From contig NZ_AZED01000014.1 in the NCBI RefSeq assembly GCF_001434145.1, positions 372,001 to 436,000 of the forward strand: DNA of 64,000 nucleotides, in the 5' to 3' direction. The position numbers and the translations under genes were made by a program. Positions 1 through 6,090 of the stretch are shown in pieces (the first letter of the stretch is position 1; each line of letters begins with the position of its first letter). The DNA comes from Lentilactobacillus otakiensis DSM 19908 = JCM 15040. GTDB lineage: Bacteria > Bacillota > Bacilli > Lactobacillales > Lactobacillaceae. The notes below the pieces were generated by a model, which was not told where the DNA came from, ran no database searches, and saw only the letters and a program-made list of their open reading frames with translations.

Positions 1-104
1 AAACCAGGAGTGATTCCATTTTGATCTTGGAGCTGCTTAACCCGCTCACTCGTCTGTGAGTTTAACTTCTTTGCCAATGCTTTTCCATCAATAATTGTTG
101 CCAT
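1..104 (-). CDS. folD: FolD, methylenetetrahydrofolate dehydrogenase/cyclohydrolase (5' end only)
   Basis: Only the first 34 codons lie in the window; the gene runs off the left edge. The translation begins MATIIDGKALAKKL, the typical FolD N-terminus (the IIDGK start followed by a basic helix). FolD interconverts 5,10-methylene-, methenyl- and 10-formyl-tetrahydrofolate with NADP in the cytosol. An AAGGAG ribosome binding site precedes the ATG. It lies downstream of nusB, the usual Firmicutes order, but a strong terminator separates them, so it may have its own promoter in the short gap. The call rests on a short N-terminus plus context. Confidence 0.8.
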   Translation of the reverse strand, partial: MATIIDGKALAKKLNSQTSERVKQLQDQNGITPG

Positions 105-151
105 TTAGAAACCGCTCCTTTATATTTTCATTGTTAACAAATCATATGTAC

Positions 152-186
152 AAAAAAATAGATTTACACATGTGTAAATCTATTTT
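152..186 (-). terminator. Rho-independent terminator of nusB
   Basis: A perfect 16-bp inverted repeat with no spare loop bases (155-186) is followed on the minus strand by a run of seven Ts. The stem starts inside the nusB stop codon, so the last codons of nusB are part of the hairpin. Confidence 0.85.
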
Positions 187-593
187 ACCAGTTCTTCTAA
201 AGCGTGTGACAAAATCCCGTTAACAAATTTTCGTGAACGGTCATCACTAAACTTTTTTGCAAGCTCAATTGCTTCGTTGATTGATACCTTGGCAGGCATG
301 TCATCTACATAAACCATTTCATAGATGGCAATCTCCAAGATAATCAAGTCAGTTCTGGCAATTCGCTCAAGTGACCAACTGGCAGCTAAATACTTTTCAA
401 TTGTTTGATCGATTTCAGATTTGTGCTCCAAAACACCTGAAATAAGTTGATGCAAATATTCAGGATAGTCGTCACCATATTTACCGCTCGTCAAAACTTG
501 GAAGAAATCCTTCCAATCAGTTTGATCGTTAGTATTTAGGGCAAACAACGTTTGAAACGCAATTTCTCTGATTTGGTGTCGTGTTAATTCCAC
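180..593 (-). CDS. nusB: NusB, transcription antitermination factor
   Basis: A 137-residue all-helical protein matching NusB in length and sequence, with the conserved C-terminal features (a VSINEAIELAKKF helix, then FVNGILSHALEEL). NusB binds boxA RNA together with S10 (NusE) and keeps RNA polymerase processive through rRNA operons. It starts with GTG, and the G of this GTG is the last base of the TAG stop of the upstream Asp23-family gene, so translation is probably coupled. The 3' end overlaps its own terminator hairpin. Confidence 0.95.
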   Translation of the reverse strand: MELTRHQIREIAFQTLFALNTNDQTDWKDFFQVLTSGKYGDDYPEYLHQLISGVLEHKSEIDQTIEKYLAASWSLERIARTDLIILEIAIYEMVYVDDMPAKVSINEAIELAKKFSDDRSRKFVNGILSHALEELVK

Positions 594-1033
594 TAGTCCT
601 CACCATTTTCCTCTTCGTCGGCAAATGGGTTATTCGGATCAACCGTACTGGTGGTCTTCTCCGGAATGACCCCTTGAACATGCACGTTAACTTCAGTAAC
701 CTTTAGGCCTGTCATGAAGAGTAACTGCTGTTCAACTTGACTTTGAATTTCAAGTGCAACTTTAGGTACAGAAACACCATAATTCAGGTAAACATAAACG
801 TCGACCGTTAATTCTTCATCAGTATACGTTAAATTAACGCCCTTGCCATGTTCTTTTCTTCTTCCCAGCAGCTCATTAACACTATTAGTGAACGAGCCTC
901 GCATCCGATTAACACCATCAATTTGGGATGCTGCAACGCCAGCAATGATCTCTAACACGTTGGGTGCAATTTCAATCTTGCCAAGCTCCGGATCGTTAGA
1001 ATGAAGAATGATATTCGTGTCTTCAGCCATCAT
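593..1033 (-). CDS. yqhY: Asp23/Gls24 family protein (YqhY-like)
   Basis: A 146-residue Asp23/Gls24 family member with the typical central VAASQIDGVNRMRG segment and the alternating strand region NLTYTDEELTVDVYVYLNYG, ending in an acidic tail. The family is linked to envelope stress and, for B. subtilis YqhY, to acetyl-CoA carboxylase control. Its position directly before nusB matches YqhY. There are two adjacent ATG codons (1033 and 1030), and GGAGG sits 5 or 8 bases ahead of them; either could be used. No membrane segment is seen. Confidence 0.85.
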   Translation of the reverse strand: MMAEDTNIILHSNDPELGKIEIAPNVLEIIAGVAASQIDGVNRMRGSFTNSVNELLGRRKEHGKGVNLTYTDEELTVDVYVYLNYGVSVPKVALEIQSQVEQQLLFMTGLKVTEVNVHVQGVIPEKTTSTVDPNNPFADEEENGED

Positions 1034-1061
1034 AAAGCCTCCGTTTCAGATCAATCGAATA

Positions 1062-1622
1062 CTATGCTCGGGAAATATAAGTTCCGTCGGTCGTATTGAT
1101 AGTCAACTTATCACCTTGGTTAACAAAGAAAGGTACTTGCAATGTTAAACCAGTGGTCATTGTTGCGGGTTTTGAACCACCTGATGCAGTATCACCCTTG
1201 ATACCAGGTTCAGTTGAAGCAACTTCCAAAGTAACAGTGTTAGGCAATTCAATTCCTAAGGTTTCGTTACCGTATTGGATAACTTGAACTTCCATATTTT
1301 CTTGTAAGTAGTTCAATTCGCTCTTGATTTGCTCAGCAGGAATTGAGATTTGATCATAAGTATCCATATCCATGAATACGTGTTGATCGCCATCTGCATA
1401 TAGATATTGCATCTTACGAGTATCAATTTGAGCTTGTTCCATCTTGGCACCAGAACGGAATGTCTTTTCTTGAACAGCACCAGTCCGTAGGTTCTTTAGC
1501 TTAGAACGGACAAAAGCGCCACCTTTACCAGGCTTAACATGTTGGAAACTCAAGATTCTCCAGATTGCGTGATCAACTTCGATGGTTAATCCATTCTTAA
1601 AATCAGCAGTTGAAATTGCCAT
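1062..1622 (-). CDS. efp: Elongation factor P
   Basis: A 186-residue EF-P with the three beta-barrel domains. It relieves ribosome stalling at polyproline stretches. The tip loop reads KPGKGGAF, placing the lysine that is modified in many bacteria at about residue 33; this is the PGKGG loop also found in Bacillus. The start is set at the ATG preceded by AGGAGG (start 1622); an upstream in-frame ATG eleven codons earlier lacks a site and would add residues absent from the family. It ends before the Asp23/nusB genes and lies after the rpmA terminator. Confidence 0.97.
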   Translation of the reverse strand: MAISTADFKNGLTIEVDHAIWRILSFQHVKPGKGGAFVRSKLKNLRTGAVQEKTFRSGAKMEQAQIDTRKMQYLYADGDQHVFMDMDTYDQISIPAEQIKSELNYLQENMEVQVIQYGNETLGIELPNTVTLEVASTEPGIKGDTASGGSKPATMTTGLTLQVPFFVNQGDKLTINTTDGTYISRA

Positions 1623-1657
1623 TTTTGTTCCTCCTAAATGTAATGTAACATACATAG

Positions 1658-1690
1658 ATTATATAATACTTTAAACCAAAATAGCCAATT
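1658..1690 (-). promoter_or_regulatory. Possible efp promoter
   Basis: A perfect TATAAT (minus strand, 1658-1663) lies about 36 bases before the efp start. The best -35 candidate, TTGGCT, is at a long 19-base spacing, so the match is partial. Confidence 0.45.
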
Positions 1691-1711
1691 AAAATGGTAT
1701 CTTGATCTCAG

Positions 1712-1764
1712 ACAATTAAAAAGCTGGGATGCAAAACACGAGTTTTGTCCCAGCCTCTTTAATT
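1712..1764 (-). terminator. Terminator of the rplU-prp-rpmA operon
   Basis: A long hairpin (arms GCTGGGA/TCCCAGC extended by AAAAC/GTTTT) ends in TTTTTAATT on the minus strand, directly after rpmA. Confidence 0.85.
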
Positions 1765-1777
1765 TAAATATTATGAG

Positions 1778-2071
1778 TTATTTAGCAGCTTCAGCAACTG
1801 GATAAACTGAAACCTGACGCTTGTCGCGTCCTTTTCTTTCGAAACGAACAACTCCATCAACTACTGCAAACAATGTGTCATCGTTACCACGCTTAACATT
1901 GTTGCCTGGGTAAATATGAGTTCCACGTTGACGATAGATGATTGATCCACTGTGTACTGAAGAACCATCAGCAGCCTTCGTACCTAAACGACGACCAGCT
2001 GAGTTACGACCATTGGCAGTTGATCCACCACCTTTATGGTGAGAGAAGAATTGTAAATTCATTGCTAACAT
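1778..2071 (-). CDS. rpmA: 50S ribosomal protein L27, with cleavable N-terminal extension
   Basis: A 97-residue L27; the body reads [18 protein letters not shown] and later [18 protein letters not shown], the family signature. The protein begins [15 protein letters not shown]. In Firmicutes the LQFF segment is an extension removed by the protease Prp, exposing the N-terminus that reaches the peptidyl transferase centre; here cleavage would fall after residue 9. Prp is encoded immediately upstream, between rplU and rpmA. GGAGGTG precedes the ATG by 7 bases. Confidence 0.98.
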   Translation of the reverse strand: MLAMNLQFFSHHKGGGSTANGRNSAGRRLGTKAADGSSVHSGSIIYRQRGTHIYPGNNVKRGNDDTLFAVVDGVVRFERKGRDKRQVSVYPVAEAAK

Positions 2072-2097
2072 AGGTTTACACCTCCAGATTAATTGAT

Positions 2098-2433
2098 TTA
2101 TTTTGCTGTATTTAACTTGATATACTTACTATAACTCTCTGCTATATCGGCCATTCCGTTCGCAAATGTATTCAAAACTGCATCAGCTTGAATACTCTTT
2201 TTTGAATCCGAAACAACTGGCACATTGACTGACAGATAACCGCCATTGTCATCGTCACTATCAACATCCACGTCAAGTCCAACAACCTCTTGGAGGCCGT
2301 TAACTGTCGTAATGCTTAATACTGAAACGGCAGAACAGACAATATCTTGTCCATATTCACCAGCATCGGCATGTCCGGTAATCGTAAAACCACTCACATG
2401 ACCACGATAACGCTTAATGGTAGCTTTAATCAT
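2098..2433 (-). CDS. prp: Ribosomal-processing cysteine protease Prp
   Basis: A 111-residue YsxB/Prp family protein. The catalytic pair is visible: His21 in TGHAD and Cys33 in DIVCSAVS. Prp removes the N-terminal extension of L27, and its gene sits between rplU and rpmA as in Staphylococcus and Bacillus. The start is taken at the ATG 8 bases after GAGG; an in-frame GTG nine bases upstream overlaps that ribosome binding site and is unlikely. Confidence 0.93.
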   Translation of the reverse strand: MIKATIKRYRGHVSGFTITGHADAGEYGQDIVCSAVSVLSITTVNGLQEVVGLDVDVDSDDDNGGYLSVNVPVVSDSKKSIQADAVLNTFANGMADIAESYSKYIKLNTAK

Positions 2434-2453
2434 ATCAGTCACCTCAAAGTAAT

Positions 2454-2762
2454 TTATGCTTTGATTGAATCAATAACAACCTTAGTATACGGTTGACGAT
2501 GGCCCTTCTTTGAACGTGAGCCCTTCTTTGGCTTGTAACGGAAGATAATAATCTTCTTTTGACGACCCTGTTTTTCAACAGTTCCAGTTACTGATGCGCC
2601 ATCAACAAATGGTGTACCAACTTTAACTGAATCGCCGCCTACCATGACAACTTGATCAAAAGTAACCTTTGAGCCTTCGTCTGCGTCTAATTTTTCAACG
2701 TAAATTGCATCGCCTTCGGAAACTTTGTATTGCTTACCGCCTGTAGTAATAACTGCGTACAT
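2454..2762 (-). CDS. rplU: 50S ribosomal protein L21
   Basis: A 102-residue L21: [14 protein letters not shown] at the start and the basic [22 protein letters not shown] segment near the end, split here by description only (FRYKPKKG, then KGHRQPYT). It binds 23S rRNA. First gene of the rplU-prp-rpmA operon, driven by a good promoter and a structured 5' leader of about 118 bases. Confidence 0.98.
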   Translation of the reverse strand: MYAVITTGGKQYKVSEGDAIYVEKLDADEGSKVTFDQVVMVGGDSVKVGTPFVDGASVTGTVEKQGRQKKIIIFRYKPKKGSRSKKGHRQPYTKVVIDSIKA

Positions 2763-2880
2763 ATCTTGTGCACCTCCTTATAATTTTGCTTAGACTCGCC
2801 GAGAACAAGCGTCTTGATCTATATCAAGAACTTATCAGCTTGAATCGAGCGGTTGTAGCTGTGGAAGCCACAATTACAAC
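2763..2880 (-). promoter_or_regulatory. Probable L21 ribosomal protein leader
   Basis: Between the predicted transcription start and rplU lies a compact structured leader. On the minus strand a GTTGTAA...TTACAAC-type hairpin (2852-2880) comes first. Next come a TCTTGAT/ATCAAGA hairpin (2812-2829) enclosed by GCTTG/CAAGC and CGAG/CTCG pairs, and finally the AGGAGG site. This layout fits the L21 leader known in Firmicutes, a presumed autoregulatory site. The assignment is by position and hairpin pattern, not by a covariance model. Confidence 0.65.
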
Positions 2881-2886
2881 GTTACT

Positions 2887-2915
2887 AGTATACATAATCG
2901 CTACCCGTTCGTCAA
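2887..2915 (-). promoter_or_regulatory. rplU operon promoter
   Basis: Minus strand: TTGACG (2910-2915), a 17-base spacer, TATACT (2887-2892). Transcription should start near 2880. Confidence 0.85.
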
Positions 2916-2933
2916 TAGAAACCTGCAAGCCAT

Positions 2934-2966
2934 AAAAAAACAACCGCTACCCACGGCTGCCTTTTT
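2934..2966 (-). terminator. Terminator of the 38-codon small ORF
   Basis: Minus strand: a GGCAGCCG/CGGTTGTT stem flanked by five As and seven Ts. It begins one base after the first position of the small ORF's stop codon region. Confidence 0.85.
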
Positions 2967-3081
2967 ATTTTCTTTGAGCTAAATGCTTGCCGTTCTCCCG
3001 AATGGTTGTTGAAGAATCGGTAAAATACTGAATAATTCCACAGACTATGAAAATAAATACAATAAATATTACAAACCCCAC
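2965..3081 (-). CDS. Small single-pass membrane protein, 38 residues, function unknown
   Basis: GTG start with AGGAGG 8 bases upstream, encoding 38 residues. Residues 2-20 (GFVIFIVFIFIVCGIIQYF) form one hydrophobic helix, followed by a polar, basic tail that ends HLAQRK. The gene has its own promoter (TTGAAG-17-GATAAT) and its own strong terminator, so it is a complete single-gene transcription unit between rplU and tRNA-Arg. I do not recognise a family. In size and plan it recalls type I toxins and other small stress or membrane-regulator peptides, but the Fst/Ldr sequence pattern is not present and no antisense RNA is evident. Confidence 0.7.
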   Translation of the reverse strand: MGFVIFIVFIFIVCGIIQYFTDSSTTIRENGKHLAQRK

Positions 3082-3127
3082 AACTTCCACCTCCTATTGA
3101 TGTGACAGCAATTTGCTGCACAACTTT

Positions 3128-3156
3128 ATTATCATGTTTTTGCTAAACGGCTTCAA
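3128..3156 (-). promoter_or_regulatory. Promoter of the small membrane protein gene
   Basis: Minus strand: TTGAAG (3151-3156), 17-base spacer, GATAAT (3128-3133), about 40 bases before the AGGAGG site. Confidence 0.65.
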
Positions 3157-3255
3157 ATATTTCAGTGAAAATGGGTGAAACTTTAATAAAAATGCAACAT
3201 TCTTAAGAGAATCATAATCCTTTGCGGCCTTTAACACAAATACTCTGATTAAACA

Positions 3256-3284
3256 TTGACTACTATGGTAATATTTCATATAAT
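3256..3284 (+). promoter_or_regulatory. tRNA-Arg promoter
   Basis: TTGACT (3256-3261), 17-base spacer, perfect TATAAT (3279-3284). It ends 15 bases before the mature tRNA 5' end. Confidence 0.85.
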
Positions 3285-3299
3285 TGTTATTGTTGATTT

Positions 3300-3373
3300 G
3301 TCGCAATAGCTCAGCTGGATAGAGCAACGGTCTTCTAAACCGTAGGTCGAGAGTCCGAATCTCTCTTGCGACA
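3300..3373 (+). tRNA. tRNA-Arg (anticodon UCU)
   Basis: A full cloverleaf: acceptor arms GTCGCAA/TTGCGAC, D arm GCTC...GAGC, anticodon stem ACGGT/ACCGT around loop CTTCTAA (anticodon TCT, reading AGA), and T arm GAGAG/CTCTC with GTCCGAATC. CCA is not encoded. It is a single-gene unit with its own promoter and terminator. Confidence 0.95.
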
Positions 3374-3387
3374 TCTTTAATACAGAT

Positions 3388-3435
3388 AAAGGGCCTGTCA
3401 AACCATGTTAATCATGGTTCTGACAGGCCCTTTTT
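3388..3435 (+). terminator. Terminator of tRNA-Arg
   Basis: A long hairpin (GGGCCTGTCA.AACCATG arms with an ATTAA-type loop) ends in TTTTT on the plus strand. The minus-strand side has only a short T run, so it may also weakly end the converging dUTPase operon, for which I see no other terminator in 3436-3534. Confidence 0.85.
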
Positions 3436-3534
3436 GGTGCATTTGAAATGATTGTATAAATTATCATCGACACAAAAAGAACCAAGACGCAGATTGTCAT
3501 CTTCCGTCCCGGTCCCTTCTACATATCGCTAAAA

Positions 3535-4074
3535 TTAATAATTCTCATCTTGCCTGTTCTCATTAATTTTATTCTTTTTATTAAAGGCATTTTCAATCTC
3601 ATCTTCAGTGTAGCCAAAATCGACTAAACCGAACTTGAGAAATAGCCGCCAAGAGTGGTTAAAGCTGTCCCCGCTATGATTAAAGTAGGCGTCAAACAAC
3701 ATTCGTTTCAGTGCCAAATATTGTTTGTCGAGATTGTCTTCTTTTTTGAATTTTTTAATCTTATCGAGATCATCTTGAGAATTCAAAATCACATGGTTCC
3801 AATTCTTAAGGTTGGAAATCAGTAAGTAGAAATCCATGGCATCAACATATTCATACAACAGGGTTTCCCGTGGTGTCTTGTTAGGATCACTCTTACCTCG
3901 ATGAATCTTCCACACTTTAAACCATTCCGAAGTGTTTGCCATCTCAGCTAATTCAACATCTAGGGCCACAAAGGCATTCTTCACTCGCCCATCATTAGAC
4001 CAATGAAGCTGTTTCTTGGATTCAATTTGACGATTCAAATATACTGACGAAGCAATTAATGCTTGTAAATCCAT
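3535..4074 (-). CDS. dUTP diphosphatase, all-alpha (dUTPase_2/MazG-like type)
   Basis: A 179-residue protein with the two helix motifs of the dimeric all-alpha dUTPases: LDVELAEMANTSEWFKVWK near residues 39-57 (metal-binding acidic residues and substrate-stacking aromatics) and LYEYVDAMDFYL around 73-84. These enzymes hydrolyse dUTP to dUMP, keeping uracil out of DNA and feeding thymidylate synthesis. AGGAG lies 6 bases before the ATG. It is the last gene of a three-gene operon, 9 bases after an uncharacterised protein gene. Confidence 0.8.
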   Translation of the reverse strand: MDLQALIASSVYLNRQIESKKQLHWSNDGRVKNAFVALDVELAEMANTSEWFKVWKIHRGKSDPNKTPRETLLYEYVDAMDFYLLISNLKNWNHVILNSQDDLDKIKKFKKEDNLDKQYLALKRMLFDAYFNHSGDSFNHSWRLFLKFGLVDFGYTEDEIENAFNKKNKINENRQDENY

Positions 4075-4083
4075 TACAAACTC

Positions 4084-5025
4084 CTATCCAAAAATAAATT
4101 TGTTTGAAAGAATTTCGAGTTGCTTTTTGTTATCCAAATACCAATCTTTGATGAATGGGTAATCAAGCAATAAATTAAGCCAACTCTCCTTTTGATCATT
4201 GTCGTGAATAGTAGCGCCCCACTTCGGTCGATCCTCATCACCGGCATTGTAGACATTCAGTTTGGTATCGTTATCAAGGGTTAATGAAGCCCCACCATTT
4301 TCACCAGACATCAAAATGTACTTATTATCGGCAGATTTAACGAACAATTCATCCAGGATTGGTTCTGGAATTTCACCAGCGGCGAACTCGTAGAACTCAC
4401 CATTAACACCATCAAGCACATTAAAGTCAATCTTGAAGCCGAAACTTTCTTTGAGAACTTCTGCCGCTTGCATGATCACTTGCATGGCCTGCTTGATTGC
4501 ACCAATTTCCAATCCTTCCAGATCAACTACAAAGTAGTCGATTAAGGCAGAACCGTGAAACATCAATTCCTTGTTCTTTAAATTCAGATAGAACAGTGGC
4601 CGGTTGTGGGCGGTTGGGCCAAAGAAGAAGCCAGCTGCATTCTTAGTTGATTTTGTGAAAGTAAAGGTATTGTCCCCAAGTGAAGTAAATTTGGCCAACA
4701 ACTTCTGTACGTGCTCAGAATTGCTGATCGCAAATCCATCAGCATTGTTAGACAAGGCTAATAAACGTTCAAAGAAAATTGACTGAACGTCTTCATCAGA
4801 AAATTGATGTGGAAATTCCACAAAATCAGTGTTCAGTTGATAATTAGTTAACTCAACAGCAGCTGCCAATAAATCGTTCAATTCCTTGGTCTGATTCAGG
4901 CTCTTAAAAGCGGCAACATACTTGGATCCGTTGTCTAATCCTGCTTGAATTGAGCCCGTGTAGTTGTTTAATAATTCAGGGGTCGTTAAAACTTTCTTTT
5001 CAGTATCAGTATTTTCATTACTCAC
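4084..5025 (-). CDS. Uncharacterised cytoplasmic protein, middle gene of the dUTPase operon
   Basis: I do not recognise this 313-residue protein. It is acidic and soluble, with no signal peptide or membrane segment. It has an N-terminal helical half (residues 10-110) and a mixed alpha/beta half including LFYLNLKNKELMFHGSALI and VVDLEGLEIGAIKQAMQ. It starts with GTG, 6 bases after AGGTGA, and overlaps the upstream coiled-coil gene by 8 bases; dUTPase follows after 9 bases. The tight packing implies co-translation and possibly a complex with its upstream partner. No catalytic motif stands out. Confidence 0.75.
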   Translation of the reverse strand: MSNENTDTEKKVLTTPELLNNYTGSIQAGLDNGSKYVAAFKSLNQTKELNDLLAAAVELTNYQLNTDFVEFPHQFSDEDVQSIFFERLLALSNNADGFAISNSEHVQKLLAKFTSLGDNTFTFTKSTKNAAGFFFGPTAHNRPLFYLNLKNKELMFHGSALIDYFVVDLEGLEIGAIKQAMQVIMQAAEVLKESFGFKIDFNVLDGVNGEFYEFAAGEIPEPILDELFVKSADNKYILMSGENGGASLTLDNDTKLNVYNAGDEDRPKWGATIHDNDQKESWLNLLLDYPFIKDWYLDNKKQLEILSNKFIFG

Positions 5026-5899
5026 CGTCAGTCACCTGCGATTCTTTGCTCAAGCTTTGCAAGTATTTGGCGTATAGATTGTTGTTGTTATCAATAAATG
5101 CTTCAAAACTGCCAAATGAAGCCCGAATGTTTTGTTTTTCCAAATTGTAAATTGTTTCTTCCTTGGACAAGGCTAAAATTTGATTTTCGTTCTTTTTGAT
5201 TGCTGCCCGGCCGTCAGAAGCTTGTTCGTCAATGTTGGTTAATTCAAGGAGCGCATCTTGGAGCTGTTGGTGCTCTTCCTTGACTTTACCTGCTTCCCAA
5301 GGCATTGGTGACTTTTCTTCATTTTCTTTGATTTGTTTACGGATTTCTTCCTTGCGCTGATCCCGCTTGGTTTGATCTTCAATTAACTGAGTGAGCTTTT
5401 CATTTTTCTGACCTAATTCGCGCATCTGGTCATCGTTCACCCGTTTGTTTTGGCTCTCAAGTTCAAATGATTTGGCCAAAGTATTATATTCATCCTCGGC
5501 AAAGTTGAATTGGACGTTAATGGCATCCAATTCCCCAAACATTCGGTGATCCCACCAGTTACCAAAATAAATATTGAATTTCCCCAAATCATATTCGTGG
5601 TAATAGAAAAATGGATATGTAGTGCCTAAATAGTCGATCAGTTTGTTGCTTAGATGATGACTGAGCTGAGCCTTTAAATCAGCCGCTAAGTTGAAGAAAC
5701 TGGCTTTTGGCTGATCCGGTTGTTCACCCTTAACTTCTGTTGCAAAGCGGTTGGGATCCATTAATTCATAAACTTTTAAATCATTGCCATTTTTAATCGA
5801 GTCATTCAAGTCAGACAGATATTTTACTTTTTCGCTTAACGCGGAAGATAAAATTGAGTCGTTTTGGCTGAATGGATCGTTTTCAATTTTGTTATCCAT
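5018..5899 (-). CDS. Uncharacterised coiled-coil protein, first gene of the dUTPase operon
   Basis: A 293-residue soluble protein of unknown function. Residues about 60-130 look globular and aromatic-rich (YPFFYYHEYDLGKFNIYF). Residues about 135-250 are a long charged coiled coil with heptad-like Leu/Ile spacing and many Glu, Lys and Gln residues, interrupted by a short SPMPWEAGK segment as in a helical hairpin. The end is again globular. Short proteins of this look are sometimes named SbcC-like because of the coil, but there is no ATPase head, so I do not use that name. It heads the three-gene operon. Confidence 0.72.
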   Translation of the reverse strand: MDNKIENDPFSQNDSILSSALSEKVKYLSDLNDSIKNGNDLKVYELMDPNRFATEVKGEQPDQPKASFFNLAADLKAQLSHHLSNKLIDYLGTTYPFFYYHEYDLGKFNIYFGNWWDHRMFGELDAINVQFNFAEDEYNTLAKSFELESQNKRVNDDQMRELGQKNEKLTQLIEDQTKRDQRKEEIRKQIKENEEKSPMPWEAGKVKEEHQQLQDALLELTNIDEQASDGRAAIKKNENQILALSKEETIYNLEKQNIRASFGSFEAFIDNNNNLYAKYLQSLSKESQVTDGE

Positions 5900-6043
5900 A
5901 ATATTGCCTCGTATTCCCCTTATTTATACATTTAATGTTATCTGAAAAACGTACATAAATAAAGGCCTAATCGTATTATTTATGAAAGATTTGTAAAATT
6001 GATGAGAAAATATTCCATTATCGCAAAAAAATGCTGATAAAAG

Positions 6044-6069
6044 AAAAAACCGGACGTTTTTAACATCCG
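6044..6069 (-). terminator. Terminator of the oppA-like gene
   Basis: Minus strand: 8-bp stem CGGATGTT/AACGTCCG with an AAA loop, then a G and six Ts. Confidence 0.8.
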
Positions 6070-6090
6070 ATCTTCATGAAACAAATTACA

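Noticed and set aside
2965-3081. Fst/Ldr-type toxin
   Set aside because: Size and membrane helix fit, but the typical Pro-containing helix and the charged C-terminal WxxxR pattern are missing and no antisense RNA gene could be seen.
2912-3121. 69-codon ORF over the small membrane protein region
   Set aside because: It is in another frame, runs through the terminator hairpin and has no ribosome binding site; the 38-codon frame has all signals.
3388-3435. CRISPR-like or mobile repeat
   Set aside because: It is a single hairpin with a T run, simply the tRNA terminator; no second copy is seen in the window.
5018-5899. SbcC exonuclease
   Set aside because: Only a coiled coil is shared; there is no Walker A, signature or Walker B motif and the length is far too short.
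5900-6043. Possible promoter for the three-gene unknown operon
   Set aside because: There is a TATAAA on the minus strand near the start, but no convincing -35 at the right spacing, so I do not call it.
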